DNA of 64,000 nucleotides, taken from Treponema bryantii. Lineage in GTDB: Bacteria > Spirochaetota > Spirochaetia > Treponematales > Treponemataceae. Shown here one piece after another: positions 9,283 to 18,247 of this stretch. The position numbers were made by a program, and so were the translations under genes. The DNA lies in the NCBI GenBank assembly GCA_015061465.1, contig SUWN01000002.1, positions 1-64,000 on the forward strand, given 5' to 3'. How positions within the stretch are numbered: the first letter of the stretch is position 1; every line of letters begins with the position of its first letter. Under the pieces are notes generated by a model. That model had not been told where the DNA came from and searched no databases. It was given only the letters and a program-made list of their open reading frames with translations.

Positions 9283-10107
9283 ATGGCAGATTGTAATCAC
9301 AACTGTAGTAGTTGTAACGAAAAATGTGAAAAAAGAGATTTTCATGTTAATTTACACCCAAAAAGCAGTGTAAAAAAAGTAATTGGTATTGTTAGTGGAA
9401 AAGGTGGTGTTGGAAAATCATTAGTAACAAGCCTTTTAGCTAGTAAAATAAACAAAGCTGGTTTTAAATCAGCAATTCTTGATGCAGACATTACGGGACC
9501 TTCTATTCCAGAAAGTTTTGGCGTTGGACAAATGAGAGCCACAGCTGTTGATGGCGAAGAAGCATTAAATCCTGTAATTACAGACAGCGGAATTCAACTT
9601 ATGTCTATGAATTTCTTGCTTCAAAATGAAACTGACCCTGTAATTTGGCGTGGACCAGTTATTGCTGGCGCTGTAAAACAATTCTGGACAGATGTAATTT
9701 GGCAAGATGTTGATTTTATGTTTGTAGATATGCCACCAGGAACAGGTGACGTTCCTCTTACAGTTTTCCAATCATTACCAATCGACGGAATTATTGTTGT
9801 ATCTTCTCCTCAGCAATTAGTACGCGTAATTGTAGAAAAAGCTGTTAATATGGCAAATATGATGAATATTCCAATTCTTGGACTTGTAGAAAACATGAGT
9901 TACGTAAAATGTCCAGATTGTAACAAAGAAATTACTGTATTTGGCAAAAGTAACATTGACGCAATTGCAAAAGATTTTAATATTCCAGTTCTTGCTCGCA
10001 TTCCAATGGAAGAATCAACATCACAAGCTGTAGACGCTGGAGATATTGAAAGTGTTGAATGTCCATATCTTGATGTTGCAGTAGAAACTGTAAAAAAATT
10101 ACTCTAG
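9283..10107 (+). CDS. Mrp/NBP35-family iron-sulfur cluster carrier ATPase
   Basis: P-loop scaffold/carrier for Fe-S clusters, 274 residues from the preferred ATG (MADCNHNCSSCNEKC). The ORF track starts 19 codons earlier, but GGAATAA precedes 9283 and the cysteine motif begins there. Features: an N-terminal four-cysteine motif (C-x3-C-x2-C-x3-C) as in Nbp35-type proteins, the deviant Walker A GKGGVGKSLVTS, VDMPPGTGDVPLT in the middle, and a CPDC pair near residue 225 that binds the bridging cluster in the family dimer. It is followed after 3 bp by the C-GCAxxG-C-C gene, another cysteine-rich protein. Confidence 0.92.
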   Translation: MADCNHNCSSCNEKCEKRDFHVNLHPKSSVKKVIGIVSGKGGVGKSLVTSLLASKINKAGFKSAILDADITGPSIPESFGVGQMRATAVDGEEALNPVITDSGIQLMSMNFLLQNETDPVIWRGPVIAGAVKQFWTDVIWQDVDFMFVDMPPGTGDVPLTVFQSLPIDGIIVVSSPQQLVRVIVEKAVNMANMMNIPILGLVENMSYVKCPDCNKEITVFGKSNIDAIAKDFNIPVLARIPMEESTSQAVDAGDIESVECPYLDVAVETVKKLL

Positions 10108-10110
10108 AAG

Positions 10111-10578
10111 ATGGCAGAAGAAATAAACAAAATCAGAGAGCAAGCAACGGAGCATTTTAAAAATGGATACAATTGTGCTCAATCGGTTGCTCTCACTTTT
10201 GCAGATAGATTAAACATTTCACAAGACACATTGGCAAGTCTCGCCCAACCTTTTGGCGGCGGGGTTTGTCGTATGAGAGAAATCTGTGGAGCCGTGAGCG
10301 GAATGATGATTTGCCACGGTCTAAAAAACGGAAATAACAATCCTTCTGATAAAAAAAACAAAGACAATGTTTATACAACGGGCCAAGATTTGTGTAATGA
10401 ATTTATCAAACAAAACGGTTCAATTATCTGCAAAGAATTACTTGGTCTTAAAAAAAAAGGAGATTCGCCTATCAGTAGCGAACGCACAAAAGAATATTAT
10501 CAAAAAAGACCTTGCGCACAAATTGTAGCCGACGCAGCAGAAATTGTGGCGCGTAAAATATTCTTTATAGAAAACTAA
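10111..10578 (+). CDS. C-GCAxxG-C-C family redox-type protein
   Basis: A 155-residue protein of the family named for its spaced cysteines. GYNCAQSV appears near residue 20, GGGVCRMREICGAVSGMMICHG follows, then two further cysteines in LCNEF and ICKEL and a last one in RPCAQIV. The family is generally thought to bind a metal or redox cofactor and is often fused to or next to redox genes, but its reaction is not established. The gene begins 3 bp after mrp, so the two are probably one transcript, which fits a role in metal or sulfur handling (inference). Confidence 0.85.
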   Translation: MAEEINKIREQATEHFKNGYNCAQSVALTFADRLNISQDTLASLAQPFGGGVCRMREICGAVSGMMICHGLKNGNNNPSDKKNKDNVYTTGQDLCNEFIKQNGSIICKELLGLKKKGDSPISSERTKEYYQKRPCAQIVADAAEIVARKIFFIEN

Positions 10579-10591
10579 AAATCTATTTTTT

Positions 10592-10620
10592 TTGCAAAAT
10601 GCTATCTTTTTTGTTATACT
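10592..10620 (+). promoter_or_regulatory. Promoter of the TrpR-family gene (leaderless)
   Basis: TTGCAA (10592-10597), a 17-bp spacer and TATACT (10615-10620), with the ATG only 7 nt after the -10. A transcript would begin at or next to the start codon. Confidence 0.65.
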
Positions 10621-10627
10621 TGATACT

Positions 10628-10942
10628 ATGGATAGAAATGCAGAAGATGAAATCACCATTACACAAGAAACAATCCGTGAATTATGCAATATCGTAAATT
10701 CTGCAAATGATGAACAATTCATTTATGATTTTTTTGAATGCTTGTTTACAAAATCGGAACTAAAAGACATTGCAAATCGGTGGTTACTCGTAAAAGAAAT
10801 TGATAAAGGAACACCTCAACGCGAAATTGCAAAAAAATTCGGAATGTCTTTGTGTAAAATCACACGAGGTTCCAAAGAATTAAACAAACCAGACAGCGTG
10901 TTTAGAAAAATCTTAGACAAAAATCAAAACCACAAAGAATAG
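10628..10942 (+). CDS. TrpR/YerC-family DNA-binding regulator
   Basis: A 104-residue all-helical regulator. It aligns in layout with the Trp-repressor superfamily (YerC/YecD branch): a helical N-terminal dimerisation part containing FFECLFTKSELKDIANRW, then a helix-turn-helix QREIAKKFGMSLCKITRGSKEL. The ORF track starts 12 codons earlier inside the promoter, so the ATG at 10628 is chosen. Ligand and targets cannot be read from the sequence. No trp genes are nearby; the GH95 enzyme follows after 9 bp and is probably co-transcribed, so control of a sugar pathway is possible (inference). Confidence 0.88.
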   Translation: MDRNAEDEITITQETIRELCNIVNSANDEQFIYDFFECLFTKSELKDIANRWLLVKEIDKGTPQREIAKKFGMSLCKITRGSKELNKPDSVFRKILDKNQNHKE

Positions 10943-10951
10943 GAAAATAAA

Positions 10952-13375
10952 TTGACTACACCAAATAAGCTTTATTTTAAAAATCCAGCAAAAAATTGGG
11001 AAGAAAGTTTACCATTAGGAAACGGACGTCTTGGTGTTATGCTAAAAGCAGAACCTTGCGTAGAAACGTTGCAACTAAACGAAGAATCTATTTGGTCAGG
11101 TGGTCCACAAGATAGAATAAATCCTGATTCGTACAAATATTTAAACGAAGTAAAAAAATTAATCCGCGACGGAAAAATGAAAGAAGCACAGGAACTTGCT
11201 TTAGAAACACTTTGCGGAACATCTTTTAACGAACGCGTTTATCAAACAGCAGGAAATTTCAACATTGATTTTTTTACTTCACAAAATTACGGAATTGAAG
11301 GCCCTCTTCCTCCTCACAAAACTCCACAATGCGCTTTAGATTCATACAAAAGTTTTTTAGATTTACAAACTGCAACAGCCTTCGTTAATTACACTGACGA
11401 AAATCAAGCACAAATTACAAGAAAAACTTGGGTTTCGGCTGTAGACGATATGATTTATATGCACGTTAAATCTGACAAAATTGGTGCGTTAAATTTTAGA
11501 GGCGGCTTGGATAGAGGAATTTGGTCAGACAACATTTTTGCAGAAGACGGATTTATTTTTTTAGAAGATTCCCACGGAATTCCTTTTTGTGCAGGTTGTG
11601 GCGTTGTTTGTAAAAACGGTCAAGTTCAAACAAAAGGTCCATTTTTAGTAGGAAAAGATTGTGACGAAATCCTCTTTTTTATAGATATACAAACTTTTAA
11701 ATGTGATTACAAAAATATCGATAAAAAACAATACAACAAATTGATTCAAAAAAACACATGGACTTCTTCATGCAAAAATAAATTGCTAAAAATCAAAAAT
11801 AGATTTGAAAATTCAAATGATTTTTCAAATATTGTACAAAAGATTTATGATTCACATGTAGATGAATACAAATCCTTTTACAACAGATTACAATTTGAAT
11901 TAAATCCAGCTGAACAAGAAAGCGAACTTTCCACACCAGAACTTTTGCAAAACGTAAATAAAAACAATGCGCTTTTAGTTCAGCAATATTATAATTTTTG
12001 TAGATATTTGCTTTTATCTTCATCAAGAAAACCGGGAATTCTTCCAGCCACATTGCAAGGAATCTGGAATTGCTATATGGATCCGCCATGGGGAAGCAAA
12101 TACACCATCAATATCAACTTGCAGATGAATTATTGGGCTGCTTGTATGTGCAATATGGCAGAAACAGAAGAATCGATGTTTGAATTATTGGAGAGAACTT
12201 ACAAAAAAGGCGCTCAAACTGCAAAAAAAATGTACGGTTGCAATGGATACGTTGTTCATCATAACACAGATATTTGGGGAGATTCAGCACCACAAGATTG
12301 TTGGATGCCAGGAACTTTTTGGGTTTTAGGAAACGCGTGGCTTGCAACTCACATTTATGAACATTACGAATATACACAAAATATAGATTTACTTTCAAAA
12401 TATTATTATTTAATGCACGAAGCCTGCCGATTTTACACCGAATTTTTGGAACCTTGCGATTTACTCTCGCCAGATGGAAATCCTTATTTAGTTTTAAATC
12501 CGTCAGTTTCTCCAGAAAATTCTTATGTTACAAAAACTGGTGAAATTGGGGCTATTACTGCTGGTTGCCAAATGGATAATATGATTTTGGAACATTTATT
12601 CACAAGTTGTTTAAAATCGGCTAAAATTTTACAAGACAAAGCAAAAAATCCACAAGGAAAATCCTACAAAAAAAATGAATTTAAAAAAGATTTACAAAAT
12701 TTTGAATACGTTCTAAATCATCTAAATAAACCAGATTTAAACAAAGACGGTTCATTAATGGAATGGAACGAAGAAGTTGAAGAAGTAGAACCTGGACACA
12801 GACACGTTTCGCATTTATACGGACTTTTCCCAGGAATCTCAATCAACACAACAAAAAACGCACAATTTATGCAATCGTGTAAAAAAACACTAGAAAAACG
12901 TTTACAAAACGGAGGCGGTCACACAGGGTGGAGCCAAGCGTGGATTTTGAATTTTAGAGCAAGTTTACAACAAGGTGAAGAAGCGCTTGAAGGGTTAAAA
13001 AAACTCCTCACCCATTCTACTCTTCCAAATTTGTTAGACACTCACCCACCTTTCCAAATTGACGGAAATTTTGGAACTTTAGCTGCAATTACAAGAATGA
13101 TTGTTCAATCGCAATTAGTAAATGATGATGAATTGAATTTGTATTTATTGCCAGCAATTCCAAACGATGCAGAATGGAAAAACGGAAAACTTTTTGGCGT
13201 AAAAACAAAAGGTGGCTTACAAATTGATTTAGAATGGAAAGAAGGAAAAATCAACAAATTAAAAATATTTTCTTCTATAAAAAATCAAGTTGTAAAAAAG
13301 GTGAATATTTTTGAAAACAATGATTTATTAAAACAAATTACGCTAAATTCTTTAGAAGAATTTGATATTATTTGA
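10952..13375 (+). CDS. Glycoside hydrolase family 95 (alpha-L-fucosidase/galactosidase type)
   Basis: An 807-residue GH95 enzyme. The family opening (ESLPLGNGRLGVMLKAEP and ETLQLNEESIWSGGPQD) is clear, and the (alpha/alpha)6 barrel has GIWNCYMDPPWGSKYTININ, GYVVHHNTDIWGDSAP and RHVSHLYGLFPG. It inverts and releases alpha-1,2-L-fucose or L-galactose from plant or host glycans in characterised members. No signal peptide is seen, so it probably acts on imported oligosaccharides in the cytoplasm. Translation starts at a TTG (10952) preceded by AGGAAA. It follows the TrpR-family gene by 9 bp. Confidence 0.93.
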   Translation: MTTPNKLYFKNPAKNWEESLPLGNGRLGVMLKAEPCVETLQLNEESIWSGGPQDRINPDSYKYLNEVKKLIRDGKMKEAQELALETLCGTSFNERVYQTAGNFNIDFFTSQNYGIEGPLPPHKTPQCALDSYKSFLDLQTATAFVNYTDENQAQITRKTWVSAVDDMIYMHVKSDKIGALNFRGGLDRGIWSDNIFAEDGFIFLEDSHGIPFCAGCGVVCKNGQVQTKGPFLVGKDCDEILFFIDIQTFKCDYKNIDKKQYNKLIQKNTWTSSCKNKLLKIKNRFENSNDFSNIVQKIYDSHVDEYKSFYNRLQFELNPAEQESELSTPELLQNVNKNNALLVQQYYNFCRYLLLSSSRKPGILPATLQGIWNCYMDPPWGSKYTININLQMNYWAACMCNMAETEESMFELLERTYKKGAQTAKKMYGCNGYVVHHNTDIWGDSAPQDCWMPGTFWVLGNAWLATHIYEHYEYTQNIDLLSKYYYLMHEACRFYTEFLEPCDLLSPDGNPYLVLNPSVSPENSYVTKTGEIGAITAGCQMDNMILEHLFTSCLKSAKILQDKAKNPQGKSYKKNEFKKDLQNFEYVLNHLNKPDLNKDGSLMEWNEEVEEVEPGHRHVSHLYGLFPGISINTTKNAQFMQSCKKTLEKRLQNGGGHTGWSQAWILNFRASLQQGEEALEGLKKLLTHSTLPNLLDTHPPFQIDGNFGTLAAITRMIVQSQLVNDDELNLYLLPAIPNDAEWKNGKLFGVKTKGGLQIDLEWKEGKINKLKIFSSIKNQVVKKVNIFENNDLLKQITLNSLEEFDII

Positions 13376-13394
13376 TTAACTCTGCTTTGAAGTA

Positions 13395-13423
13395 TTGCCA
13401 AAACTCTCTATTTTTGGTAGTAT
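13395..13423 (+). promoter_or_regulatory. Promoter of rplU-rpmA with a long leader
   Basis: TTGCCA (13395-13400), 17-bp spacer, TAGTAT (13418-13423) with a TG-type extension. Predicted start near 13430, giving a leader of about 155 nt before rplU. Leaders of that length on L21 operons often carry autoregulatory structure, but I could not draw a convincing fold. The rest of the 210-bp gap holds nothing else that I recognise. Confidence 0.5.
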
Positions 13424-13585
13424 CTTTGATACGTGAAAAGTTTTTTTTGATTTTTTTATCTTTATCCCCGTTTAGAAAAGAAAATCGGACGATTCACTAG
13501 TTTTATGTAAATAGGATTTCTTGTTTCCTTTAATCCTTTACATCAAGCGCTTTATTTTCTGAATTCTTTTTGATAGAGGTATTAT

Positions 13586-13900
13586 ATGTACGCAACTATT
13601 GAATTTAAGGGCAAACAGTACAAAGCAGAAGAAGGTGTTGTCCTTACAGTAGATAAGCTTGACGCTGAACAAGGTTCAAAAATTGATATTGAAACAGTTC
13701 TTTTAGTAAGCGATGGAGACAAAATCAGTGTTGGAACACCTTATGTAAAAGGTGCAAAAGTACAGGTTGTTGTTGAAGAATCTTTCAAAGATAAAAAAGT
13801 TCTTGTATTCAAATTTAAATCAAAGAAAGATTATCACCGTCTTATTGGTCACAGACAACAGTATACAAAAGTACGTGTTGAAAAAATCATTTTAGCATAA
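13586..13900 (+). CDS. rplU: 50S ribosomal protein L21
   Basis: L21 of 104 residues, normal length, starting MYATIEFKGKQYKAEEG and ending with the signature KKDYHRLIGHRQQYTKVRVEKI. It binds 23S rRNA in the large subunit. GATAGAGG lies before the ATG. The rpmA gene follows after 22 bp, with no ysxB/prp protease gene between them, which agrees with the L27 protein lacking an N-terminal extension that would need cleavage. Confidence 0.98.
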   Translation: MYATIEFKGKQYKAEEGVVLTVDKLDAEQGSKIDIETVLLVSDGDKISVGTPYVKGAKVQVVVEESFKDKKVLVFKFKSKKDYHRLIGHRQQYTKVRVEKIILA

Positions 13901-13922
13901 GTGTTAAATATAGGAGCATATT

Positions 13923-14180
13923 ATGGGAAGAACTAGAGGCGGAAGCGGTGCTAAAAACGGCCGTGATTCAAATCCAAAAAATCTGGGTATCAAAAAATAT
14001 AGTGGAGAATTTGTAACAGCAGGTTCTATTCTTGTAAAACAGCGTGGTACAAAATTCTACCCTGGTAAAAATGTTCAAAGAGCTGGAGATGACAGTCTTT
14101 TTGCAACAGCTGACGGAAAAGTAGTTTACAGTGAAAGAATGAATCACAAATACATTTCTGTTGAACCAATTTCTGAATAA
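13923..14180 (+). CDS. rpmA: 50S ribosomal protein L27
   Basis: L27 of 85 residues. The N-terminus [19 protein letters not shown] is the flexible tail that reaches towards the peptidyl-transferase centre, without the cleavable extension found in Firmicutes. The body shows [25 protein letters not shown] precedes the ATG. It closes a two-gene operon with rplU, ended by the hairpin at 14201-14234. Confidence 0.98.
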   Translation: MGRTRGGSGAKNGRDSNPKNLGIKKYSGEFVTAGSILVKQRGTKFYPGKNVQRAGDDSLFATADGKVVYSERMNHKYISVEPISE

Positions 14181-14200
14181 TTAATTATTTAGTTATTAAT

Positions 14201-14234
14201 TACCCGGTTGATTATATCGCCGGGTATTTTTTTT
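14201..14234 (+). terminator. Intrinsic terminator after rpmA
   Basis: TACCCGG and CCGGGTA pair around a 12-nt loop, followed directly by a run of nine T. obg therefore probably relies on partial read-through or its own start signal, since only 14 bp separate the T-run from its ATG. Confidence 0.85.
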
Positions 14235-14247
14235 ATAGGGTTAATAT

Positions 14248-15381
14248 ATGATTCAATTTGCAGACGAAGCATTAATAGAAGTTCGCTCCGGAAACGGTGG
14301 AAACGGTTGTGTCGCTTTTAGACGAGAAAAATACATTCCGCACGGTGGTCCAAACGGTGGAGACGGCGGGAATGGAGGCGATGTAATTTTTTGTGTAAAA
14401 CGAAATCTTCGTACATTAGCTAAATTAAGACATAAACATTGCTTTAAGGCTAAAAACGGAGGGGACGGACAAGGTTGGAACAGACACGGTGCTGACGGAG
14501 AAGATATTGTAATTCCAGTTCCACCAGGAACAACAATCAGAGATGCAGAAACTGACGAAATTATTTACGATTTTACATCTGATTGTGACAACGAACAATT
14601 CACTTTATTAAAAGGTGGAAAAGGTGGTTGGGGAAACGTTCATTTTAAAACTTCTACAAACCAAGCACCTCGTTATGCACATCCGGGAACAAAAGGTGAA
14701 ACAAAAATGCTCAAACTCGAATTGAGTATTATGGCAGACGTTGGACTTGTAGGTTTTCCAAATGCCGGAAAATCTTCACTTTTGACAGCTTTTACAAACG
14801 CTCGTCCAAAAATTGCACCTTACCCTTTTACAACAAAAATTCCAAACCTTGGAGTTCTACGTATTGATGATGAAAGCGACATTATTATTGCAGATATTCC
14901 TGGAATTATTGAAGGAGCAAGTGAAGGTTTAGGATTAGGAGACCAATTCTTAAAACACATTACAAGAACTGCATGTTTAATTTTTATGATTGACTGTTCT
15001 GATCCAAATTATCTAACTGCATACGATACTTTGTGTAATGAACTTGCTTCGTATTCAGAAGAATTAATTCAAAAACCAAGAATTGTTTTGTGTAATAAAA
15101 TTGATGAACCAGGTGCTTTTGACAATGCAAAAGAGGTTTGTAAAAAAATTCAGCAAATTGACAAATCAATTCCAGCAATTCCTATTTCTGTAATGATGAA
15201 CAGAGGAATGGATAATGCAAAAAAAGAAATCGTTGCTTTAGTAAACAAACTTGAAAAAAGATTAAGCGATATTTCAATTGCACAAGATGGAAAATCTGAT
15301 TCATTTGGTTCTTCTTTTATGAAAGACCGCGAATTTATAGAAGATGATGATTTTACACAATATCCAGGAAGTGAAAATTGA
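14248..15381 (+). CDS. obg: GTPase Obg (CgtA)
   Basis: Obg GTPase of 377 residues, which binds the 50S subunit late in assembly. The glycine-rich Obg fold covers roughly residues 1-158 (GNGGNGCVAFRREKYIPHGG). The G domain has GFPNAGKSS, DIPGIIEGASEGLGLGDQFL and NKID. The C-terminus after ~330 is short and low-complexity and lacks a recognisable OCT domain. It overlaps nadD by 4 nt (TTGA), which indicates translational coupling. Confidence 0.97.
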   Translation: MIQFADEALIEVRSGNGGNGCVAFRREKYIPHGGPNGGDGGNGGDVIFCVKRNLRTLAKLRHKHCFKAKNGGDGQGWNRHGADGEDIVIPVPPGTTIRDAETDEIIYDFTSDCDNEQFTLLKGGKGGWGNVHFKTSTNQAPRYAHPGTKGETKMLKLELSIMADVGLVGFPNAGKSSLLTAFTNARPKIAPYPFTTKIPNLGVLRIDDESDIIIADIPGIIEGASEGLGLGDQFLKHITRTACLIFMIDCSDPNYLTAYDTLCNELASYSEELIQKPRIVLCNKIDEPGAFDNAKEVCKKIQQIDKSIPAIPISVMMNRGMDNAKKEIVALVNKLEKRLSDISIAQDGKSDSFGSSFMKDREFIEDDDFTQYPGSEN

Positions 15382-16034
15382 AAATTGCAATAATGGGTGG
15401 AAGTTTTAATCCTCTTCACAACGGGCACGCAATGCTTGCAGAAACTGTGGCGAAGGAATTGGGATACGATAAAATTTTATTTATTCCAACAAACATTCCA
15501 CCTCATAAAGTTATCAATGAAGAAATCTCTCCCGAACAAAGATTGGAAATGCTAAAATCTTTTTGCAAACAATCAAATGGTCTTTTTGAAGTAGAAGATT
15601 GTGAAATAAAAAGAGGCGGAATTTCTTACACAAGTGATACTGTAAAATTTATTTTGGAAAAATACAAAAATGAACTTAGCGGCAAAATTGGTTTAATCAT
15701 GGGTGAAGAAATTGCAGCTGAATTTCATAAATGGTACAACATTGAATTTTTGGCAGAAAATTGTCATTTAATCATTTCTCCACGGATAAAAGATTATGAC
15801 GAAGACGAAAATGTTAGTAAAAACAAACCAAGCGGAAATTTTCACGGAGATTTTTCTACAAAATTTGATAAAAACAATTTTCCTTATGATTTTACATTTT
15901 TATCTTCGCCAATGCTTCCAATATCTTCTACACAAATTAGAGAACGTGTAAAAAATGGAAGAAGTTTCCGATATCTTGTTCCTCAATCAATTTTTGAGTA
16001 TATTGATGAATATGAACTATATAGAAAAAATTAA
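15378..16034 (+). CDS. nadD: Nicotinate-nucleotide adenylyltransferase
   Basis: NadD of 218 residues, which makes deamido-NAD from nicotinate mononucleotide and ATP. It has the nucleotidyltransferase signature GGSFNPLHNGHAML at the N-terminus and the family's SSTQIRERVKNGRSFRYLVP near the end. The start is a TTG embedded in the obg stop (TTGA), giving a 4-nt overlap. The adjacent yqeK and rsfS genes are its usual neighbours in many bacteria. Confidence 0.95.
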   Translation: MKIAIMGGSFNPLHNGHAMLAETVAKELGYDKILFIPTNIPPHKVINEEISPEQRLEMLKSFCKQSNGLFEVEDCEIKRGGISYTSDTVKFILEKYKNELSGKIGLIMGEEIAAEFHKWYNIEFLAENCHLIISPRIKDYDEDENVSKNKPSGNFHGDFSTKFDKNNFPYDFTFLSSPMLPISSTQIRERVKNGRSFRYLVPQSIFEYIDEYELYRKN

Positions 16035-16599
16035 CGAAATTAATGATTATGCAAAAGCAAAATTAAGTACTTCTCGTTATAAACATTCTGTACAAGTTGC
16101 AACAATGTGCGAAGAGCTTTGTGTAAAAGCTGGTTATAAAAAGTTCAAAGGTTATCTTGCAGGAATTTCTCACGACATTTGTAAGGAAATTTCAGAAAAG
16201 AAAATGCTTAAACTTGCTCAAAAAGATGATTTACCAATTTGTAAACAAGAAAAAGACAAAACTTCGCTATTACACGGAAGAGCTGCGGCAATTTTATTAA
16301 AAGAAAAATTTAATATAGATGACGAAGACGTTATAAATGCTGTTAGATATCATGTTTCTGGAAATATAAAAATGAACGAATTTGCCATGTGTTTGTACAT
16401 AGCAGATAAAAGTGAACCTACAAGACCGCATATTACAAAAGAATATTTAGATAATCTTTTTTCTATGCCGATTATAAATATGATGGATTTTGTTTTAACA
16501 GAAAACATCGAATATTTAAAAAAGAAAAATTATACAATTTATGAACAAACTTTTCTTTTACAAAACGAAATTAAGGAACGATTAAGCATAAATGAATAA
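16012..16599 (+). CDS. yqeK: HD-domain diadenosine tetraphosphatase, YqeK family
   Basis: About 195 residues, HD-superfamily. It shows RYKHSVQVATMCEELC, GISHDICKEIS (HD pair) and LLHGRAAAILLKEKF and AVRYHVSG, the YqeK pattern. Characterised YqeK proteins cleave Ap4A symmetrically to ADP using a di-iron centre. The track ORF begins at 15955; the real start is more likely ATG 16012 or 16006, overlapping the end of nadD by about 25 nt. The next gene overlaps its end by 8 nt, so the whole set reads as one coupled operon. Confidence 0.88.
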   Translation: MNYIEKINEINDYAKAKLSTSRYKHSVQVATMCEELCVKAGYKKFKGYLAGISHDICKEISEKKMLKLAQKDDLPICKQEKDKTSLLHGRAAAILLKEKFNIDDEDVINAVRYHVSGNIKMNEFAMCLYIADKSEPTRPHITKEYLDNLFSMPIINMMDFVLTENIEYLKKKNYTIYEQTFLLQNEIKERLSINE

Positions 16600-17806
16600 A
16601 ATACGTGACGAACAAAAAGGAATTATCTTTATTGCAGCAATTTTTGTAATAATCATTTCTTTGGGAATATTTTTTTCTGTTTCTCTAAAAACAAACAAAG
16701 TTGAAGAAACTCTAAAAACAACAGATATGTTGCGCGTCCTTTATGTTGTAGAGGATGAAAATACAGAAATGTTATTTTCTTCTGTACTAACATTTTATCC
16801 TAAATCAAATAAAGGTGCGTTAATCAATCTTCCTTCATATACAGGGGCAATTTATAATACTCTTGGACGCGTAGACAGACTTTCTACAGTTTATAATGCG
16901 ACTGGAATTGCAGGCTTTAAACAAGAAGTAGAAAAAATGCTTGGTATTCAAGTTCATTTTACAAGTACAATTTCATTAACAAATTTTATTAAACTTTGTG
17001 ATATTGTTGGCGGTGTAAGAGTATTTATTCCAAATCCTGTTGACTACGTTTCTGAAGAAGGAGAACGTTGGCTTTTACCTTCTGGAGCTGTAAATTTAGA
17101 TGGTGACAAAGTTAGAGTTTATCTTAAATACAAATTAGATGACGAAACAGAAACTGATGTTCAAGAAAGATACCAAAATATTATGGCCGCTTTTTTAACT
17201 GGACTTCATGATAAAAACTTTATTTTATTCAACAACAACACATACCAATTGATTAACAACTGTATCAACACTAATCTAAGAGAGGATGAAGAAGAAACTC
17301 TTTATTCAATGATTGCAGCCATTGATACAGAATCATTAATTCACCAAACAATCACAGGGTCGTGGCGTAACGTGGATAATCAGCAATTATTAATGCCATT
17401 AAACAACGGTGAATTTATAAAAGAAGCTGTTAAACAACTTACAAACATGTTAAAATCTGAAGATGGAACAATTACAAGCCGTGTTTATGTAATTGAAATT
17501 AAAAACGGAACAGAAATACAAGGCTTAGCAAGAAGAACGTCAACTTTATACAAAGATGCTAGTTACGATGTTCTTGCAGCAGTAAATGCAGATTCGCAAG
17601 ATTATGAACAAACTGTAATTATTGATCATATTGGAAACGAAACTGCAGCAAAAAATGTTGGCGAATTAATTCGCTGTACAAACATTAAACAAATAGATTC
17701 TACAACGGAGGTAAAAGATTATACATCAGAAGCTAAAGTTGACTTTACAATCATTTTGGGTAAAGACTTTAACGGACGCTATGTTGTAAAAAAATCTTCA
17801 AACTAA
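16592..17806 (+). CDS. LytR-CpsA-Psr family protein with LytR_C domain
   Basis: A 404-residue membrane-anchored protein with one N-terminal helix (IIFIAAIFVIIISLGIFF). The LCP-like domain follows: LRVLYVVEDENTEMLFSSVLTF, then LGRVDRLSTVYNATG and LCDIVGGVRVFIPNPVDY. The C-terminal part carries a LytR_C module (VIEIKNGTEIQGLARRTSTLY). In Gram-positive bacteria LCP enzymes attach polymers to peptidoglycan; in a diderm spirochaete the substrate is unknown. The position between yqeK and rsfS is conserved in several spirochaetes as far as I know. It overlaps yqeK by 8 nt. Confidence 0.8.
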   Translation: MNKIRDEQKGIIFIAAIFVIIISLGIFFSVSLKTNKVEETLKTTDMLRVLYVVEDENTEMLFSSVLTFYPKSNKGALINLPSYTGAIYNTLGRVDRLSTVYNATGIAGFKQEVEKMLGIQVHFTSTISLTNFIKLCDIVGGVRVFIPNPVDYVSEEGERWLLPSGAVNLDGDKVRVYLKYKLDDETETDVQERYQNIMAAFLTGLHDKNFILFNNNTYQLINNCINTNLREDEEETLYSMIAAIDTESLIHQTITGSWRNVDNQQLLMPLNNGEFIKEAVKQLTNMLKSEDGTITSRVYVIEIKNGTEIQGLARRTSTLYKDASYDVLAAVNADSQDYEQTVIIDHIGNETAAKNVGELIRCTNIKQIDSTTEVKDYTSEAKVDFTIILGKDFNGRYVVKKSSN

Positions 17807-17807
17807 G

Positions 17808-18170
17808 ATGAAAACATTAGAACAAAAAGCAATTGAAATTGCAAAATTGATGGAAGACGGTAAAGGGAAAGACGTAAAATTAATCAACATCAGAGAATTA
17901 AATAGTTGGGCTGATTATTTTATTATTGTAACAGTTACAAGTTCAACTCATTGGCAGGGACTTGCAAAACAAATTAAAGAATACATAAAAGATAATGATT
18001 TAGAGATTCATTTAACAAACAAAAAAAGTCCAGACGGAGATGACTGGAATTTGATTGATATTGGACCTATTGTAGTTCATTTGATGTCAGATGCTGCAAG
18101 AGAATTCTATGATTTAGAAAAATTGTGGCACGCTGGTACTTTTATTGATTTTAATGAAAGTCAAGAATAG
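17808..18170 (+). CDS. rsfS: Ribosomal silencing factor RsfS
   Basis: RsfS/YbeB of 120 residues, which binds L14 and blocks 30S-50S joining in starvation. Family hallmarks: SWADYFIIVTVTSSTHWQGLA, DWNLIDIGPIVVHLM and REFYDLEKLW. It begins 1 bp after the LCP stop and ends the obg-to-rsfS operon at the hairpin at 18188-18214. Confidence 0.97.
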   Translation: MKTLEQKAIEIAKLMEDGKGKDVKLINIRELNSWADYFIIVTVTSSTHWQGLAKQIKEYIKDNDLEIHLTNKKSPDGDDWNLIDIGPIVVHLMSDAAREFYDLEKLWHAGTFIDFNESQE

Positions 18171-18181
18171 TTGCTTTAAAC

Positions 18182-18221
18182 AAAAAAAACGACAGAATAT
18201 TTATTTCTGTCGTTTTTTTTG
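18182..18221. terminator. Bidirectional terminator between rsfS and the acidic-protein gene
   Basis: CGACAGAA and TTCTGTCG pair around a short AT loop, flanked by a run of A on the left and a run of T on the right, so it can end transcripts from both converging genes. Confidence 0.85.
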
Positions 18222-18247
18222 TTTAACATAAAAATTTTAGTTATAAA

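Noticed and set aside
10592-10627. ORF-track start of the TrpR-family gene at 10592
   Set aside because: Its first codons coincide with the -35 and -10 elements, and conserved protein sequence starts after the ATG at 10628.
13425-13440. TTTGATACGTGAAAA shared with 28329-28343
   Set aside because: A 15-mer match in 64 kb of AT-rich DNA is expected by chance, and the two sites have no common position relative to a promoter.
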